Virus record (IMG/VR): IMGVR_UViG_3300043571_000279
Location: 1 to 64,000 of that record
Source: a virus
Reading direction: 5' to 3' (one strand)
Length of the DNA: 64,000 nt
Position numbers and translations under genes: made by a program. Shown one piece after another: positions 9,115 through 19,000 of the stretch. Numbering within the stretch: position 1 is the first letter of the stretch; each line of letters starts with the position of its first letter. The notes below the pieces were generated by a model that saw nothing but the letters and a program-made list of their open reading frames with translations, had not been told where the DNA came from and did no database searches.

Positions 9115-9714
9115 TTAATTAAAACCGTAAAGTGTTACTGAACCTGAAGATAGATTACCGGACTGTGCATTTATTTGCATACCATCGATGGTGTTTGTTA
9201 TACCGCTTACACCACTAGGCGTTCCATCCCAGAATCCACCACCATGGTGATAACCGAGATAACCGCTGGTATATAGATATCCTGTAATCCAAAATTCATA
9301 ATTTTTTATATGAGTTGTTTGTCTTGTATTATATATAATGAATTTACCAGAAACACCACCATTAGAATAATTCACAAAATATCCATTATAACACAATGGT
9401 ATATAAGAATAATCACCACCACCAAAAGAACCACTATTGTTATTGTAAATACCATACAAAACATGTCTGTAATAATTAAGACCTCTGTAGGCACCCGCAA
9501 CATAAAAATAACACCATAGTCCAGTGCTTTGTGTGACAGGCAATAGATTATTAAACACCAATTCATAGTGATTATATGAAGTATTGAACGCTGGATAAAG
9601 AGCAGCACTATTAGATGCAGTGTATTCTGCTATAAATTGTTTATTACCATATTGAGTTGTTTGTATGGTTGAATCAGAATATCTTACACCACTGCTGATT
9701 GCTGAAGTTGCCAT
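9115..9714 (-). CDS. Short tail-fibre tip / adhesin paralogue A
   Basis: A 199-aa protein with a short N-terminal connector (AISSGVRYSDSTIQTTQYG) and a compact, aromatic-rich beta domain to the C-terminus (SYNHYELVFNNLLPVT...YFYVAGAYRGLNYYRH...GFN). The same domain recurs in the next two genes and at the C-terminus of the protein at 12502-16077, so it is probably an interchangeable receptor-binding tip. These four copies align over about 150 residues around NHYELVFNNLLP / NNYELLVYNMM / NHYDYVLNNVM / PHYKVYFWNTLP. Role as receptor-binding protein is inferred from architecture and location. Confidence 0.6.
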   Translation of the reverse strand: MATSAISSGVRYSDSTIQTTQYGNKQFIAEYTASNSAALYPAFNTSYNHYELVFNNLLPVTQSTGLWCYFYVAGAYRGLNYYRHVLYGIYNNNSGSFGGGDYSYIPLCYNGYFVNYSNGGVSGKFIIYNTRQTTHIKNYEFWITGYLYTSGYLGYHHGGGFWDGTPSGVSGITNTIDGMQINAQSGNLSSGSVTLYGFN

Positions 9715-9727
9715 TTATTTTCCTATT

Positions 9728-10339
9728 TTAGTTCCAACCATAGACTCTTATAGTTCCGGCTTGTATATTTCCTGAACTATAATATATTTGAAAACCATCA
9801 AGTTTAGAAGTAGAAGAACTATGTGTTCCACCACCAAAAGTAAGTGCAGCATAATTTGTCGTATAATCCATTCCGGATAAAACAAAATTATAATTCTTTG
9901 AAGAAGAAGTATTACGACAATTTGTGAATCTAATCATTCCACTAACACCAGCACTACTACCGTTGAAAGCGTAATTGGAATAAGTTAATGGTATATATCC
10001 AACAGAACCGCCAATACCAGCATATCCACTAGCAGGAACAAATGGTGGGCTACCAGTGGTTGCGTATTGATTGATCCAAACGCCTGTAGAATAATATGTG
10101 CCAGAATTAAAACCACCGTCGAAATAATATCGCATATAAAAACCAACATTTAACGTTGCTGACATCATGTTGTAAACAAGCAATTCATAATTGTTATATG
10201 AATCACTAAAACCCGTATAAGACAATGAAGCACTACTAGAAGCGGTTAAAGTTGTAAGAAGAGTTCTAGCGCCTCTTGCTGTAGTCTGAGTTGTTCCGTC
10301 AGGAAATGTTACATTAGAGCTTTTTAAACTTGTTGGCAT
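9728..10339 (-). CDS. Short tail-fibre tip / adhesin paralogue B
   Basis: A 203-aa member of the same family as its neighbours on both sides. It begins with SSNVTFPDGTTQTTARG, a connector pattern (TFPDGT-QTTA) common in phage fibre and collar-attached proteins. The C-terminal beta domain ends YSSGNIQAGTIRVYGWN, parallel to YSSSGNITGNMRVVGYN in the long fibre at 12502-16077. Gene spacing is 13 bp to the next paralogue. Likely a receptor-binding or decoration tip; the specific ligand cannot be told from sequence. Confidence 0.6.
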   Translation of the reverse strand: MPTSLKSSNVTFPDGTTQTTARGARTLLTTLTASSSASLSYTGFSDSYNNYELLVYNMMSATLNVGFYMRYYFDGGFNSGTYYSTGVWINQYATTGSPPFVPASGYAGIGGSVGYIPLTYSNYAFNGSSAGVSGMIRFTNCRNTSSSKNYNFVLSGMDYTTNYAALTFGGGTHSSSTSKLDGFQIYYSSGNIQAGTIRVYGWN

Positions 10340-10342
10340 TTA

Positions 10343-10915
10343 TTAATTCCATCCGTATATATCTACAGATCCGGAAATTATAGAACCTCCAGTTGGTAGA
10401 AATTGTATTCCATCGACTGCAGCATTAGACCCTGACCAAGTAGTTCCTCCTCCAAACTGCGCTGAATACCCAGCAGTATAATATTTTCCAGCTGCATGAA
10501 AAAGAGAAAATTTTACATTTGTTGTTTGGCGGCAATTATACAAAGTCAAACATCCAGAAACACCACCACCAGCAACATTATACGTATAACTATCAATAAC
10601 TGCATATGCAGTATAACCGCCTTGTGGGGCCCACCCATTAGAATTACTGTTAACCCAACCTGCTGTGTAATATCCTGAAGATTGATAAACTGCACTTACA
10701 TAATATCTGTAACACAAATAATAACCACTAGTGCACATTACATTATTCAATACATAATCATAATGATTATATGTATTTGTATGGCCTGTATACTGTATCG
10801 AACCAGAATTAGAAGCTGTTATCGTTGTCAAATACTGTCTGGTACCACGTGCAGTTGGTTGTAAAGAACCATCTGGAAACGTAACACCAGAATTATTAAT
10901 TTTTGTTCCTGGCAT
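10343..10915 (-). CDS. Short tail-fibre tip / adhesin paralogue C
   Basis: A 190-aa protein, third of three tandem paralogues. N-terminal connector is NSGVTFPDGSLQPTARG; the beta domain starts at TYNHYDYVLNNVM and ends GSIISGSVDIYGWN. It begins 3 bp after the end of the S74-type fibre at 10918-12453, consistent with co-translation. Sequence divergence among the three tips is high outside the framework, which is what is expected of receptor-binding modules under diversifying selection. Confidence 0.6.
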   Translation of the reverse strand: MPGTKINNSGVTFPDGSLQPTARGTRQYLTTITASNSGSIQYTGHTNTYNHYDYVLNNVMCTSGYYLCYRYYVSAVYQSSGYYTAGWVNSNSNGWAPQGGYTAYAVIDSYTYNVAGGGVSGCLTLYNCRQTTNVKFSLFHAAGKYYTAGYSAQFGGGTTWSGSNAAVDGIQFLPTGGSIISGSVDIYGWN

Positions 10916-10917
10916 AA

Positions 10918-12453
10918 TTAGACCTTACTTTTTAGATCTTCAACTTCTTTTGCTAGTTGTTTGATAGCTTCGATCAATAATGGAACTATTCTTTCATATT
11001 GAACAGTTTTATAGTTTTCACCAGAGATAGATCTTTGAACACCGTCAACAGTTTCCACGTCAAAAGGTGCCAATCTAACTACTTGTGGCAGAACTTTTTC
11101 TAGTTCTTGTGCCAGTACACCGACTTGATTTGTTTCATTATAACCAAAAGTTGATGCTAAATCATTACTTCTAAAATTAACTCCAGAAATACTCATAACT
11201 TTTTCTAGAGCATTTTCAATTGGTTTAATGTCAGTTTTCAATCTTTCGTCGGAATAACCACCGACAATATCACCCATGGCATATATGGTAGAGCTACCTT
11301 GAGCGGCCATACCAACACCTATAGAATTAAATCTTGAATCTTGCGATATGCTTGTGAAAGTGCCAGCAGAAGTTGCATAGGTGGCATTAGTAGCTGAACC
11401 AGCAGAAGTTGCATAGGTGGCATTGGTAGCAGCTGATGCGTTAGTGGCAGAAGCAGCTGAACCGTTGATGTTAATAGACCAAGTGCCAGAAGCATTAGTA
11501 CCAGTAGTTGACGGAGCTCCAATTGAGTTATAAGAAATTGTTCTGGCTGTTCCGCCGTTGAACGTAGTGCCAGAAGCAGCGCCTGCTCCGCCATTATTAA
11601 ATGTCACTGCTTGAGAAGTCGATCCGGCCGATGTTGCATAAGTAGCATTAGTAGCGGCAGAAGCATTCGTAGCCGAAGCAGCTGAACCGTTGATGTTAAT
11701 AGACCAAGTTCCGGAAGCATTAGTTCCGTCTGTCTTTGGAGCTCCGATAGAGTTATATGAGATAACTCTAGCAGTTCCTCCATTAAACGTAGTGCCAGAA
11801 ATAGCACCAGTTCCATCTGAGGCAAAAGTTAGAGATTGAGAAGTGGAACCAGCCGATGTTGCATAGGTGGCATTAGTAGCACTACCAGCACTAGTAGCAT
11901 AAGTAGCGTTGGTAGCCGAAGCAGCTGAACCGTTAATACTTATAGACCAAGTACCAGAGGCGTTAGTGCCAGTAGTTGATGGAGCTCCAATACTATTGTA
12001 TGAAATGGTAACTGCAGAGCTACCATTAAATGTTGTTCCGGAAGCCGAACCTGCTCCACCATTATTAATTGTTAATGCATTTGGAACATTGGTAACATTT
12101 AAAGTTCTATTAGCGTCGATCGTTCCACCGCCAGACAAACCTGTACCAGCAGTTATTGAAATTGTGCTATGAGCTATGTGGCGATCTGCTGAATAATTGG
12201 AAAGGGAGTTGTGATCTATCGTGCCTTGAGTTGCTGTCTGAACAGTTCCATAAAAACCAGAAGAAGCATTTACCCAGCCGGTAACACTAGTGTTACCAAG
12301 AGCAACTGTGCCAGCAATTGACAATTTATTTGCAGGAGTAGTATTAGCAATACCAACATTACCATTTGAAGATACAGTCAAAGCTGTTCCTATGGAAACT
12401 GAGTTAGTTCCTGTAGATAAGCCATTTTTAACTACGAAATCTTTATTAGCCAT
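10918..12453 (-). CDS. Tail fibre with C-terminal intramolecular chaperone (peptidase S74 type)
   Basis: A 511-aa fibre protein. The N-terminal region is FVVKNGLSTGTNSVSIGTALTVSSNGNVGIANTTPANKLSI, followed by Ala/Ser/Thr/Asn repeats (variants of SATNATYATSAG and NASGTWSI). The C-terminal approximately 130 residues form an endosialidase-type chaperone domain (Peptidase_S74): SDERLKTDIKPIENALEKVMSI, then GVLAQELEKVLPQVV and the terminal helix RIVPLLIEAIKQLAKEVEDL. In this family the domain folds the trimeric fibre and then cleaves itself off. Repeats here are nearly identical at DNA level to those in the gene at 12502-16077, allowing recombination. Confidence 0.85.
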   Translation of the reverse strand: MANKDFVVKNGLSTGTNSVSIGTALTVSSNGNVGIANTTPANKLSIAGTVALGNTSVTGWVNASSGFYGTVQTATQGTIDHNSLSNYSADRHIAHSTISITAGTGLSGGGTIDANRTLNVTNVPNALTINNGGAGSASGTTFNGSSAVTISYNSIGAPSTTGTNASGTWSISINGSAASATNATYATSAGSATNATYATSAGSTSQSLTFASDGTGAISGTTFNGGTARVISYNSIGAPKTDGTNASGTWSININGSAASATNASAATNATYATSAGSTSQAVTFNNGGAGAASGTTFNGGTARTISYNSIGAPSTTGTNASGTWSININGSAASATNASAATNATYATSAGSATNATYATSAGTFTSISQDSRFNSIGVGMAAQGSSTIYAMGDIVGGYSDERLKTDIKPIENALEKVMSISGVNFRSNDLASTFGYNETNQVGVLAQELEKVLPQVVRLAPFDVETVDGVQRSISGENYKTVQYERIVPLLIEAIKQLAKEVEDLKSKV

Positions 12454-12486
12454 GGTTCCCTTTCCCCTATGGTTTTATTTTAAATA

Positions 12487-12493
12487 TATTTAG
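12487..12493 (-). promoter_or_regulatory. Late promoter variant (CTAAATA) for the S74 fibre
   Basis: CTAAATA on the minus strand, 34 bp before the ATG at 12453. The CTAAATA variant also occurs before the homing-endonuclease genes and before gp32. Confidence 0.4.
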
Positions 12494-12501
12494 TATTAAA
12501 A

Positions 12502-15500
12502 TTAATTATATCCAACAACTCTCATGTTACCTGTAATATTTCCAGAGGAAGAATATAACTGAATACCAGTAATAGCTCCTGTAGATCCCGTATACCATCC
12601 ACCACCAAATGCTCGGTGTCCAAATCCAGTAGTATATGCTGCTCCGTATACATCCCATCTAAATGATTTATATACAGACGCAACGTTAGCGCCTAATAAT
12701 TCAATAGTTCCTGCCATACCGCTACCACCTGTCGCTGCGGTGATAAAGTAACCTGGATATGTTAAATAACAAAAAGTATAAGTGCCGCCATAATATGCAC
12801 CATTACCATTATTGTACGCAGCTAATGATTCATGATAATAATTACTTGTTCCAAAAGCGCCGGCAATATAAATTCTCATATATAAAGACTGAGACTGTGT
12901 AACTGGCAAAGTGTTCCAGAAATAAACCTTATAATGAGGATAAGAAGCCCAACCAGTTGATTGCAACGCAGCAGCATTAGTTACGCTCTGATAGTCTAAC
13001 CCAACGCCTGGATATCCAGAATTGGTTGCATAAGTGGCGTTGGTGGCGGCTGAAGCATTAGTTGCTGATGCTGCTGATCCATTGATGTTGATAGACCAAG
13101 TTCCAGAAGCGTTTGTTCCAGTAGTTGACGGAGCTCCAATTGAGTTATAAGAAATTGTTCTGGCTGTTCCGCCGTTGAATGTTGTTCCAGAAGCTGCACC
13201 AGCACCACCATTATTGAATGTGACTGCTTGGGTAGTAGAACCAGCAGACCCATTAACGTTGATCGACCAAGTTCCAGAAGCATTAGTGCCAGTAGTTGAC
13301 GGAGCGCCAATGGAGTTATAAGAAATTGTTCTGGCAGTGCCACCATTGAATGTTGTTCCAGAAGCTGCACCAGCACCACCATTATTGAATGTGACTGCTT
13401 GGGTAGTAGAACCAGCAGACCCATTAACGTTGATCGACCAAGTTCCAGTATTCAATACATACTGAACAGCATCGCTTCTGAACCAATTTCCGGAAGCGTC
13501 TATGTAAGAGTGTCCAACAGTGCTACCTGCTCCATAAATTCTAGTAGCACCAGAATTAGTGCTACCGTACCCAATAAACATACCATCGTTATTTGTTGCC
13601 AGGTTAGAATTACGAATAACTCTTACATTAACGTAGTTATCTGCGTTGTTTACACCGGAAGTACCAGCACTAGTAGCATAAGTAGCATTAGTAGCTGCAG
13701 AAGCATTAGTTGCAGAAGCTGCTGAACCATTGATATTGATAGACCAAGTTCCAGAAGCGTTTGTTCCAGTAGTTGATGGAGCGCCAACAGTATTGTATGA
13801 AACCGTTAATGTCGCAGCGCCAGTATAAGTGCTACCAGAAGCTGCTCCAGCACCACCATTATTGAATGTTACGGCGTTAGGGTTAGGCGCTGATCCAGCG
13901 GTTGTAGCATAAGTAGCGTTAGTGGCAGCAGAAGCGTTTGTGGCCGAAGCTGCTGAACCATTGATATTGATAGACCAAGTTCCACTGTTAATAACAGCCT
14001 GTGTGCCATTAATATAAGTGCCAGTAGTATTAGATAATAAAATGGTTGAAGTATTTGCGTATAATTTTATACCGCCAGCAGTAGTAGCAGTTGATAACCA
14101 TAGATGATTGTTTTCAATACCAGCAGCATAATCCACCGAAGTCGCTGCGATAGCTGGATACAATAGTAATTTTGTTCCTGCCGATCTTGTGGTAACTGCA
14201 GGAGCAGCAACGCCAGAAGTATTCCAACCTATAAAATTACTTGTAGCGTTAGAAAATATAATAGAGTTTGCACCAGCCGAGAATGTTACAGCTCCATCAA
14301 ATGTGTCAGCTGTATCTGTTCTAGCATAATTGGCAGCAGCAACGCCGCCTAGATTAGAAGCATTGGTCGCATTTGTGGCTGCTGAAGCGTTAGTAGCAGA
14401 AGCAGCCGAACCATTAATATTGATTGACCAAGTGCCAGAAGCATTAGTGCCAGTTGTTGACGGTGCGCCAACAGAATTATAAGAAATTGTTCTAGCAGTA
14501 CCACCATTAAAAGTACTAGTAGCAGCTGCACCAGTTCCATCAGATGCAAACGTTAAGGATTGAGTTGTATTTGCAGTTCCCGCACTAGTAGCATAAGTTG
14601 CATTAGTAGCTGATCCAGCCGAAGTAGCGTTAGTGGCTGATGCAGCAACAGGAACCTTATAACTAGAATATGCAGTAGTATCAAAAGATTCGCCAGAATC
14701 TAGAACCACACCAGCAGTAAATTTACAAGAACTATTATCACCATTAACTACTGCAAGTAGAACCCAATCAGCAGGCACCATATAATTTGCTGTTCCTACA
14801 TTGTAGTCTACAATATGGAATGCTGTTGCGCCAGCTGCCGAACCATCGCCAAGATCATAATAAAGGGCTTGCCATGAAGCAAGAGGAATACCATTAGTCG
14901 TTGCAGTTACTGCAGTAGTGCCAACAACATCAATTGATCCAGTTGATGGGCAGTTAATGTCATAGTAATTAGCGTTTCCGGGTGATGATGTTCCTTTAGA
15001 ATCACCAATAATAATGAAACGTGCAGTCCATTTAACAAACCCAGCAACAGCGCCGTAACTAATAGTTCCTCCACCAGAAATATTATGAGCGCCTCTGGTT
15101 GAATAAATTGCTTCATTAAACCAGTTAGTTGTGACAATGTTTGTAGAATTATCAGTTAATGCTTGGGTTGTAGAAGTAGTAGCACTACCGGCACTGGTAG
15201 CATAAGTAGCGTTGGTAGCTGATCCAGCCGAAGTAGCATAGGTAGCATTAGTGGCAGCGGAAGCGTTAGTGGCCGATCCAGCTGACGTTGCGTAGGTGGC
15301 ACTATTGACGTTTAAGTTACCTTCAGTCTTGCCGTTAACGTAAGTCGTATTATTTGCTGAAAGGGTTCCAATATACGTCGAATTAACATGAACACCAGTA
15401 GCATTTACTACAGTGCCAGTTCCTTGAGTGACATACAAACCGGTAGCATTAGCAGTTATGCCATTATTAGCAAGAACGCTTACTGTTCCTGTGGCAGTGA

Positions 15501-16077
15501 TAGTTCCACCGGTAAGACCATTGCCTGTTGCAACTGATGTTACTCCAGCATCGTCTGTTGCCCAGTAAGTTGCAGTTCCATTCGAATGTAGAACATGTCC
15601 AGCAGTACCAAAACCACCATTAGCAGAAAGACCAGAACTACCCATAATAACATTAGCGTTATGAGTGTGCACTCCGGATATTGTAAATGCAGCAGTAGTG
15701 TTTATAACATTAGCTGGTATTTGAGCGTAAGGCAATGTGCCAGTAGTAATATTGGTAGCGTTGGTATAAAAAGAAGCTAATTGACCGTTCAAATAGGTTG
15801 AATTGTTAGCTGTTCCTGCGTTAGTAGCATAAGTTGCATTAGTAGCGGCAGAAGCATTGGTAGCGCTACCAGCAGATGTGGCATAGGTAGCACTATTGAC
15901 GTTTAGATTGCCTTCAGTTTTTCCATATGGGCCAATAGAATTGGCGACCAAAGTGGCATTGGCATAAACGCCAGTAGCATTGGCGGTCAACATAGTAAAG
16001 GTTGAATTTGCACCGACCCTTAATTGAGTTGTTGTAAGACTACTATTTACCGTAGAGTTACCAATAAACTCACCCAT
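12502..16077 (-). CDS. Long tail-fibre protein with repeats and adhesin tip
   Basis: A 1191-aa fibre protein. It consists of an N-terminal region (MGEFIGNSTVNSSLTTTQLRVGANSTF), a long body of Ala/Asn/Thr/Ser repeats (ATNATYATSAGSATN units), a non-repetitive insert at about residues 330-480, and a C-terminal tip (about 1040-1191) that is homologous to the three short proteins at 9115-10915. The body includes two tandem 171-nt repeats at 13087-13428. The promoter TATAAATA at 16124-16131 lies in the end of the preceding gene. Probably forms a trimeric distal fibre; no enzymatic motif is visible. Confidence 0.75.
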   Translation of the reverse strand: MGEFIGNSTVNSSLTTTQLRVGANSTFTMLTANATGVYANATLVANSIGPYGKTEGNLNVNSATYATSAGSATNASAATNATYATNAGTANNSTYLNGQLASFYTNATNITTGTLPYAQIPANVINTTAAFTISGVHTHNANVIMGSSGLSANGGFGTAGHVLHSNGTATYWATDDAGVTSVATGNGLTGGTITATGTVSVLANNGITANATGLYVTQGTGTVVNATGVHVNSTYIGTLSANNTTYVNGKTEGNLNVNSATYATSAGSATNASAATNATYATSAGSATNATYATSAGSATTSTTQALTDNSTNIVTTNWFNEAIYSTRGAHNISGGGTISYGAVAGFVKWTARFIIIGDSKGTSSPGNANYYDINCPSTGSIDVVGTTAVTATTNGIPLASWQALYYDLGDGSAAGATAFHIVDYNVGTANYMVPADWVLLAVVNGDNSSCKFTAGVVLDSGESFDTTAYSSYKVPVAASATNATSAGSATNATYATSAGTANTTQSLTFASDGTGAAATSTFNGGTARTISYNSVGAPSTTGTNASGTWSININGSAASATNASAATNATNASNLGGVAAANYARTDTADTFDGAVTFSAGANSIIFSNATSNFIGWNTSGVAAPAVTTRSAGTKLLLYPAIAATSVDYAAGIENNHLWLSTATTAGGIKLYANTSTILLSNTTGTYINGTQAVINSGTWSININGSAASATNASAATNATYATTAGSAPNPNAVTFNNGGAGAASGSTYTGAATLTVSYNTVGAPSTTGTNASGTWSININGSAASATNASAATNATYATSAGTSGVNNADNYVNVRVIRNSNLATNNDGMFIGYGSTNSGATRIYGAGSTVGHSYIDASGNWFRSDAVQYVLNTGTWSINVNGSAGSTTQAVTFNNGGAGAASGTTFNGGTARTISYNSIGAPSTTGTNASGTWSINVNGSAGSTTQAVTFNNGGAGAASGTTFNGGTARTISYNSIGAPSTTGTNASGTWSININGSAASATNASAATNATYATNSGYPGVGLDYQSVTNAAALQSTGWASYPHYKVYFWNTLPVTQSQSLYMRIYIAGAFGTSNYYHESLAAYNNGNGAYYGGTYTFCYLTYPGYFITAATGGSGMAGTIELLGANVASVYKSFRWDVYGAAYTTGFGHRAFGGGWYTGSTGAITGIQLYSSSGNITGNMRVVGYN
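13087..13428 (-). repeat. Tandem 171-nt coding repeat (2 units)
   Basis: Two adjacent in-frame units (13087-13257 and 13258-13428) encode 57 residues each of NASGTWSI-type fibre repeat. The distal two thirds of the units are almost identical at nucleotide level, including synonymous positions, which points to recent duplication. A related sequence occurs again at about 11500-11600 in the neighbouring fibre gene. Confidence 0.8.
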
Positions 16078-19000
16078 TATTCAACCTCTTCTAATTTAAA
16101 TTTGAATTTTTTACCATTTTTATTATTTATAATGAAAAGCTCAGTTTCGCCTTCTTGGATAGTCCAATTACCAGTAGTTCCATCAATATCATTACCTCTA
16201 GTTCTTTCGTTAGAAAGATGTAAGTCGCCCGTAAATACGTTGGCCCATCTTAATGTTGCGGAACCTAGATTATAAGCGTTATCAGAACCTGGCATCACAT
16301 TACCACCAACGACCAATTTATCTGCTGGTGTTGTGTTCCCGATACCTACGTTTCCTGATCCAAGAATTCGCATTGCTTCCGATGTATTATTAACAGCAAA
16401 ACAAATAGCATCCCCAGAGGTTCCGGAGGCAACCACATTTCTGATAGTAACACCAGCAAAAGTTCCACCATTGTCATAACCAAACAATGCGCCGTAACTG
16501 CCGTTTCTATTGACTGCAAAATAAGACAAACCAGTATTTGATGAAGTACTAATTTGAACTGGTAGAGCTGAGTCTGCTATCGAGCCTGCACCAATAGAAA
16601 GTTTTGATTGTGGAGAAGAAGTTGCAATACCAACATTACCATTAGCAACAATATATGCTGCAGTTCCAAAAGTAGATGTATTAGTAGAAACCACTAAAGA
16701 TACAGTGTTTGTTAATGTTGAATTAGCGGTAAATGCAGTGCCTACTGTATGACTAGCAGCATTAATAATACCAGTGTAAACACCAGTTGAGTTGGCTATT
16801 GTAGAAGTTCCAACAGTAAGACTGGCTGCGTTCATAGTTCCAGTATGATACACACCAGTAGCATTAGCAATAAGAGATGTACCTACTGTATGAGATGATC
16901 CATTAACAACTCCAGTATATACCGGAAGATAAGCAGCGATATTCGCATTCAACGTAGAATTGAGCTGATAAGAAGCTGCTGCAGTTCCGCCAAGATTGGT
17001 TGAGTTATTGGAAGTTAATGCGCTGTTGACATTTAACGAACCTTCTGTTTTACCATAAGGACCAGTAGAGTTACCGATAAGAGTAGAACCAACATAATAT
17101 GTTACTGCGTTAACTACTGTAGCATTGGCAGTAAAAGCAGTTCCTACTGTATGACTAGCAGCGTTTACGGTTCCAGTATGATACATACCACCAATATTAG
17201 CAACCAACCAATTTGTAGAAGTATTACCAAGATATAGAGTATTAGCTTGGAAATTGGCTAGTTGAAAAGTAGTATTTGTAGTATCAATGTTAACATTAGC
17301 ATCTGGTTCTGGTTTATATCCATCAAAAACTTTCCAGATACCATCAGAAGCATCTCGGAAAATACCAGAATGGGCGTAACCCAAAGAATTACCAGTAGTA
17401 TTATAGTTACCAACTATACCGAGATCTTCGTTGTCTACTGTATTATTTGAATTTAGATAGATAAAGTTATCAACAATAGATAATGTGTTCGAACCAATAA
17501 CATTAACATTACCAGAAATAGAAAGACTTCCAGTAAGAGTCAAACTACTAAAAGAAACGTTATCAGTTGTTCTAACGTTTTGATCCATACGATAAGGAAG
17601 TCTAGCCTCAGCTAAAGTTCCAGTATTAATATTAGATGCGTTTGAAGCAAATACTGTAGCATTAGAATAAGCAGTAGCTGCATTACCAGTAATTGCAGAA
17701 TTAGCTGTTGCTATTTTGCCATCTGTATATGATACAGAGTTCGAATAAGCAGTAGCAGCATTACCTGTTATGGCCGAATTGGCAGTGGCAATTTTACCAT
17801 CAACATACGAAACAGCATTAGAATACGCAGAAACAGCGGCAGATTGCGCTGACGCTGCTCTAGTATTAGCATCTATTGCCCTATCATAAGCATTCTTAAC
17901 AGTATTCGCTACAGGAATATATGTAATAGATGTGTTTGTTACAGAATCTAATTTGAGACCATCAACATAAGAAACAGCATTGGTATAAGCAGTAGCTGCG
18001 TTACCTGTGATCCATGACGATACATTCGCAACAGTAGCAGAAGAATTACCAAGATAAGTTGCTGTGTTTGACGTTAACGCATTATTAACATTTAAATTGC
18101 TTTCGGTTTTACCATAAGGACCGGTAGTATTACCAATTAAGGTCGTTCCTGCATAGTATGATACTGCATTAACTACAGTAGAGTTAGCGGTAAAGGCAGT
18201 CCCTACTGTGTGTGATGCAGCGTTAACAATTGATGCGTCTAGCTTGCCAGTGCTTGGAACGTAATACAACTTAGTTGTTGATACAACTGCGTTTGTCCAA
18301 GCGCCAGAAGAAGCATTTGAAAGACCAATATAGAAAGTCTGAGTGTCTGTATTATTAGCGTTTAATGTAGCGCCAGCAGTAGCCCAATAAGTAGCAGAAC
18401 CGTTTGAAAGTAAAGACTGTCCTGCAGAACCGTAAGAACCGTTTGCTGATATACCAGAGGAACCTAATACGATATTAGCATTAAAAGTGGTCACACCAGA
18501 TAAAGTAAACGATCCAGTTGTATTAACAACATTATTTCCTAACTGAGCGTATGGTAAAGTTCCAGTAGTAATATTAGTTGCATCAGTATAATAAGAAGGC
18601 AAATTGCCACCAAAATATGAAGAATTATTAGCCGTTCCAGTAAAAGAAGTAGAGTTTATAGAAACATTTACAGTGCTATTACCGACATATATTGGTAATC
18701 TTGTAAACGTGCCAGCATATCCAGTTTCTAAATATGAATTTCCTGTCCAACCGAATACAATACCTTCTAAATTTGAATTTGCTGCAATAATATCAAGAGA
18801 ATTGTTTGTATAGTAATATTTTGTAGTGGCTCCTGTATTACGACCAATTTTCCAATTTTGGTCAGATGCTCCACCAAATAATATTGAACCCGTATTAGAA
18901 ACGACAGAAATATTATTACCAGTAAACGCTACGTTTGACTGGAAAGTATGAATATTAGACCAAGTGAAATTATACCCAGTATTAACAGAAAGAGTTCCAC

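Noticed and set aside
11319-11825. Leu-rich open frames in an alternative minus frame of the fibres
   Set aside because: They arise by out-of-frame reading of Ala/Ser/Thr/Asn repeat codons and duplicate with the repeats.
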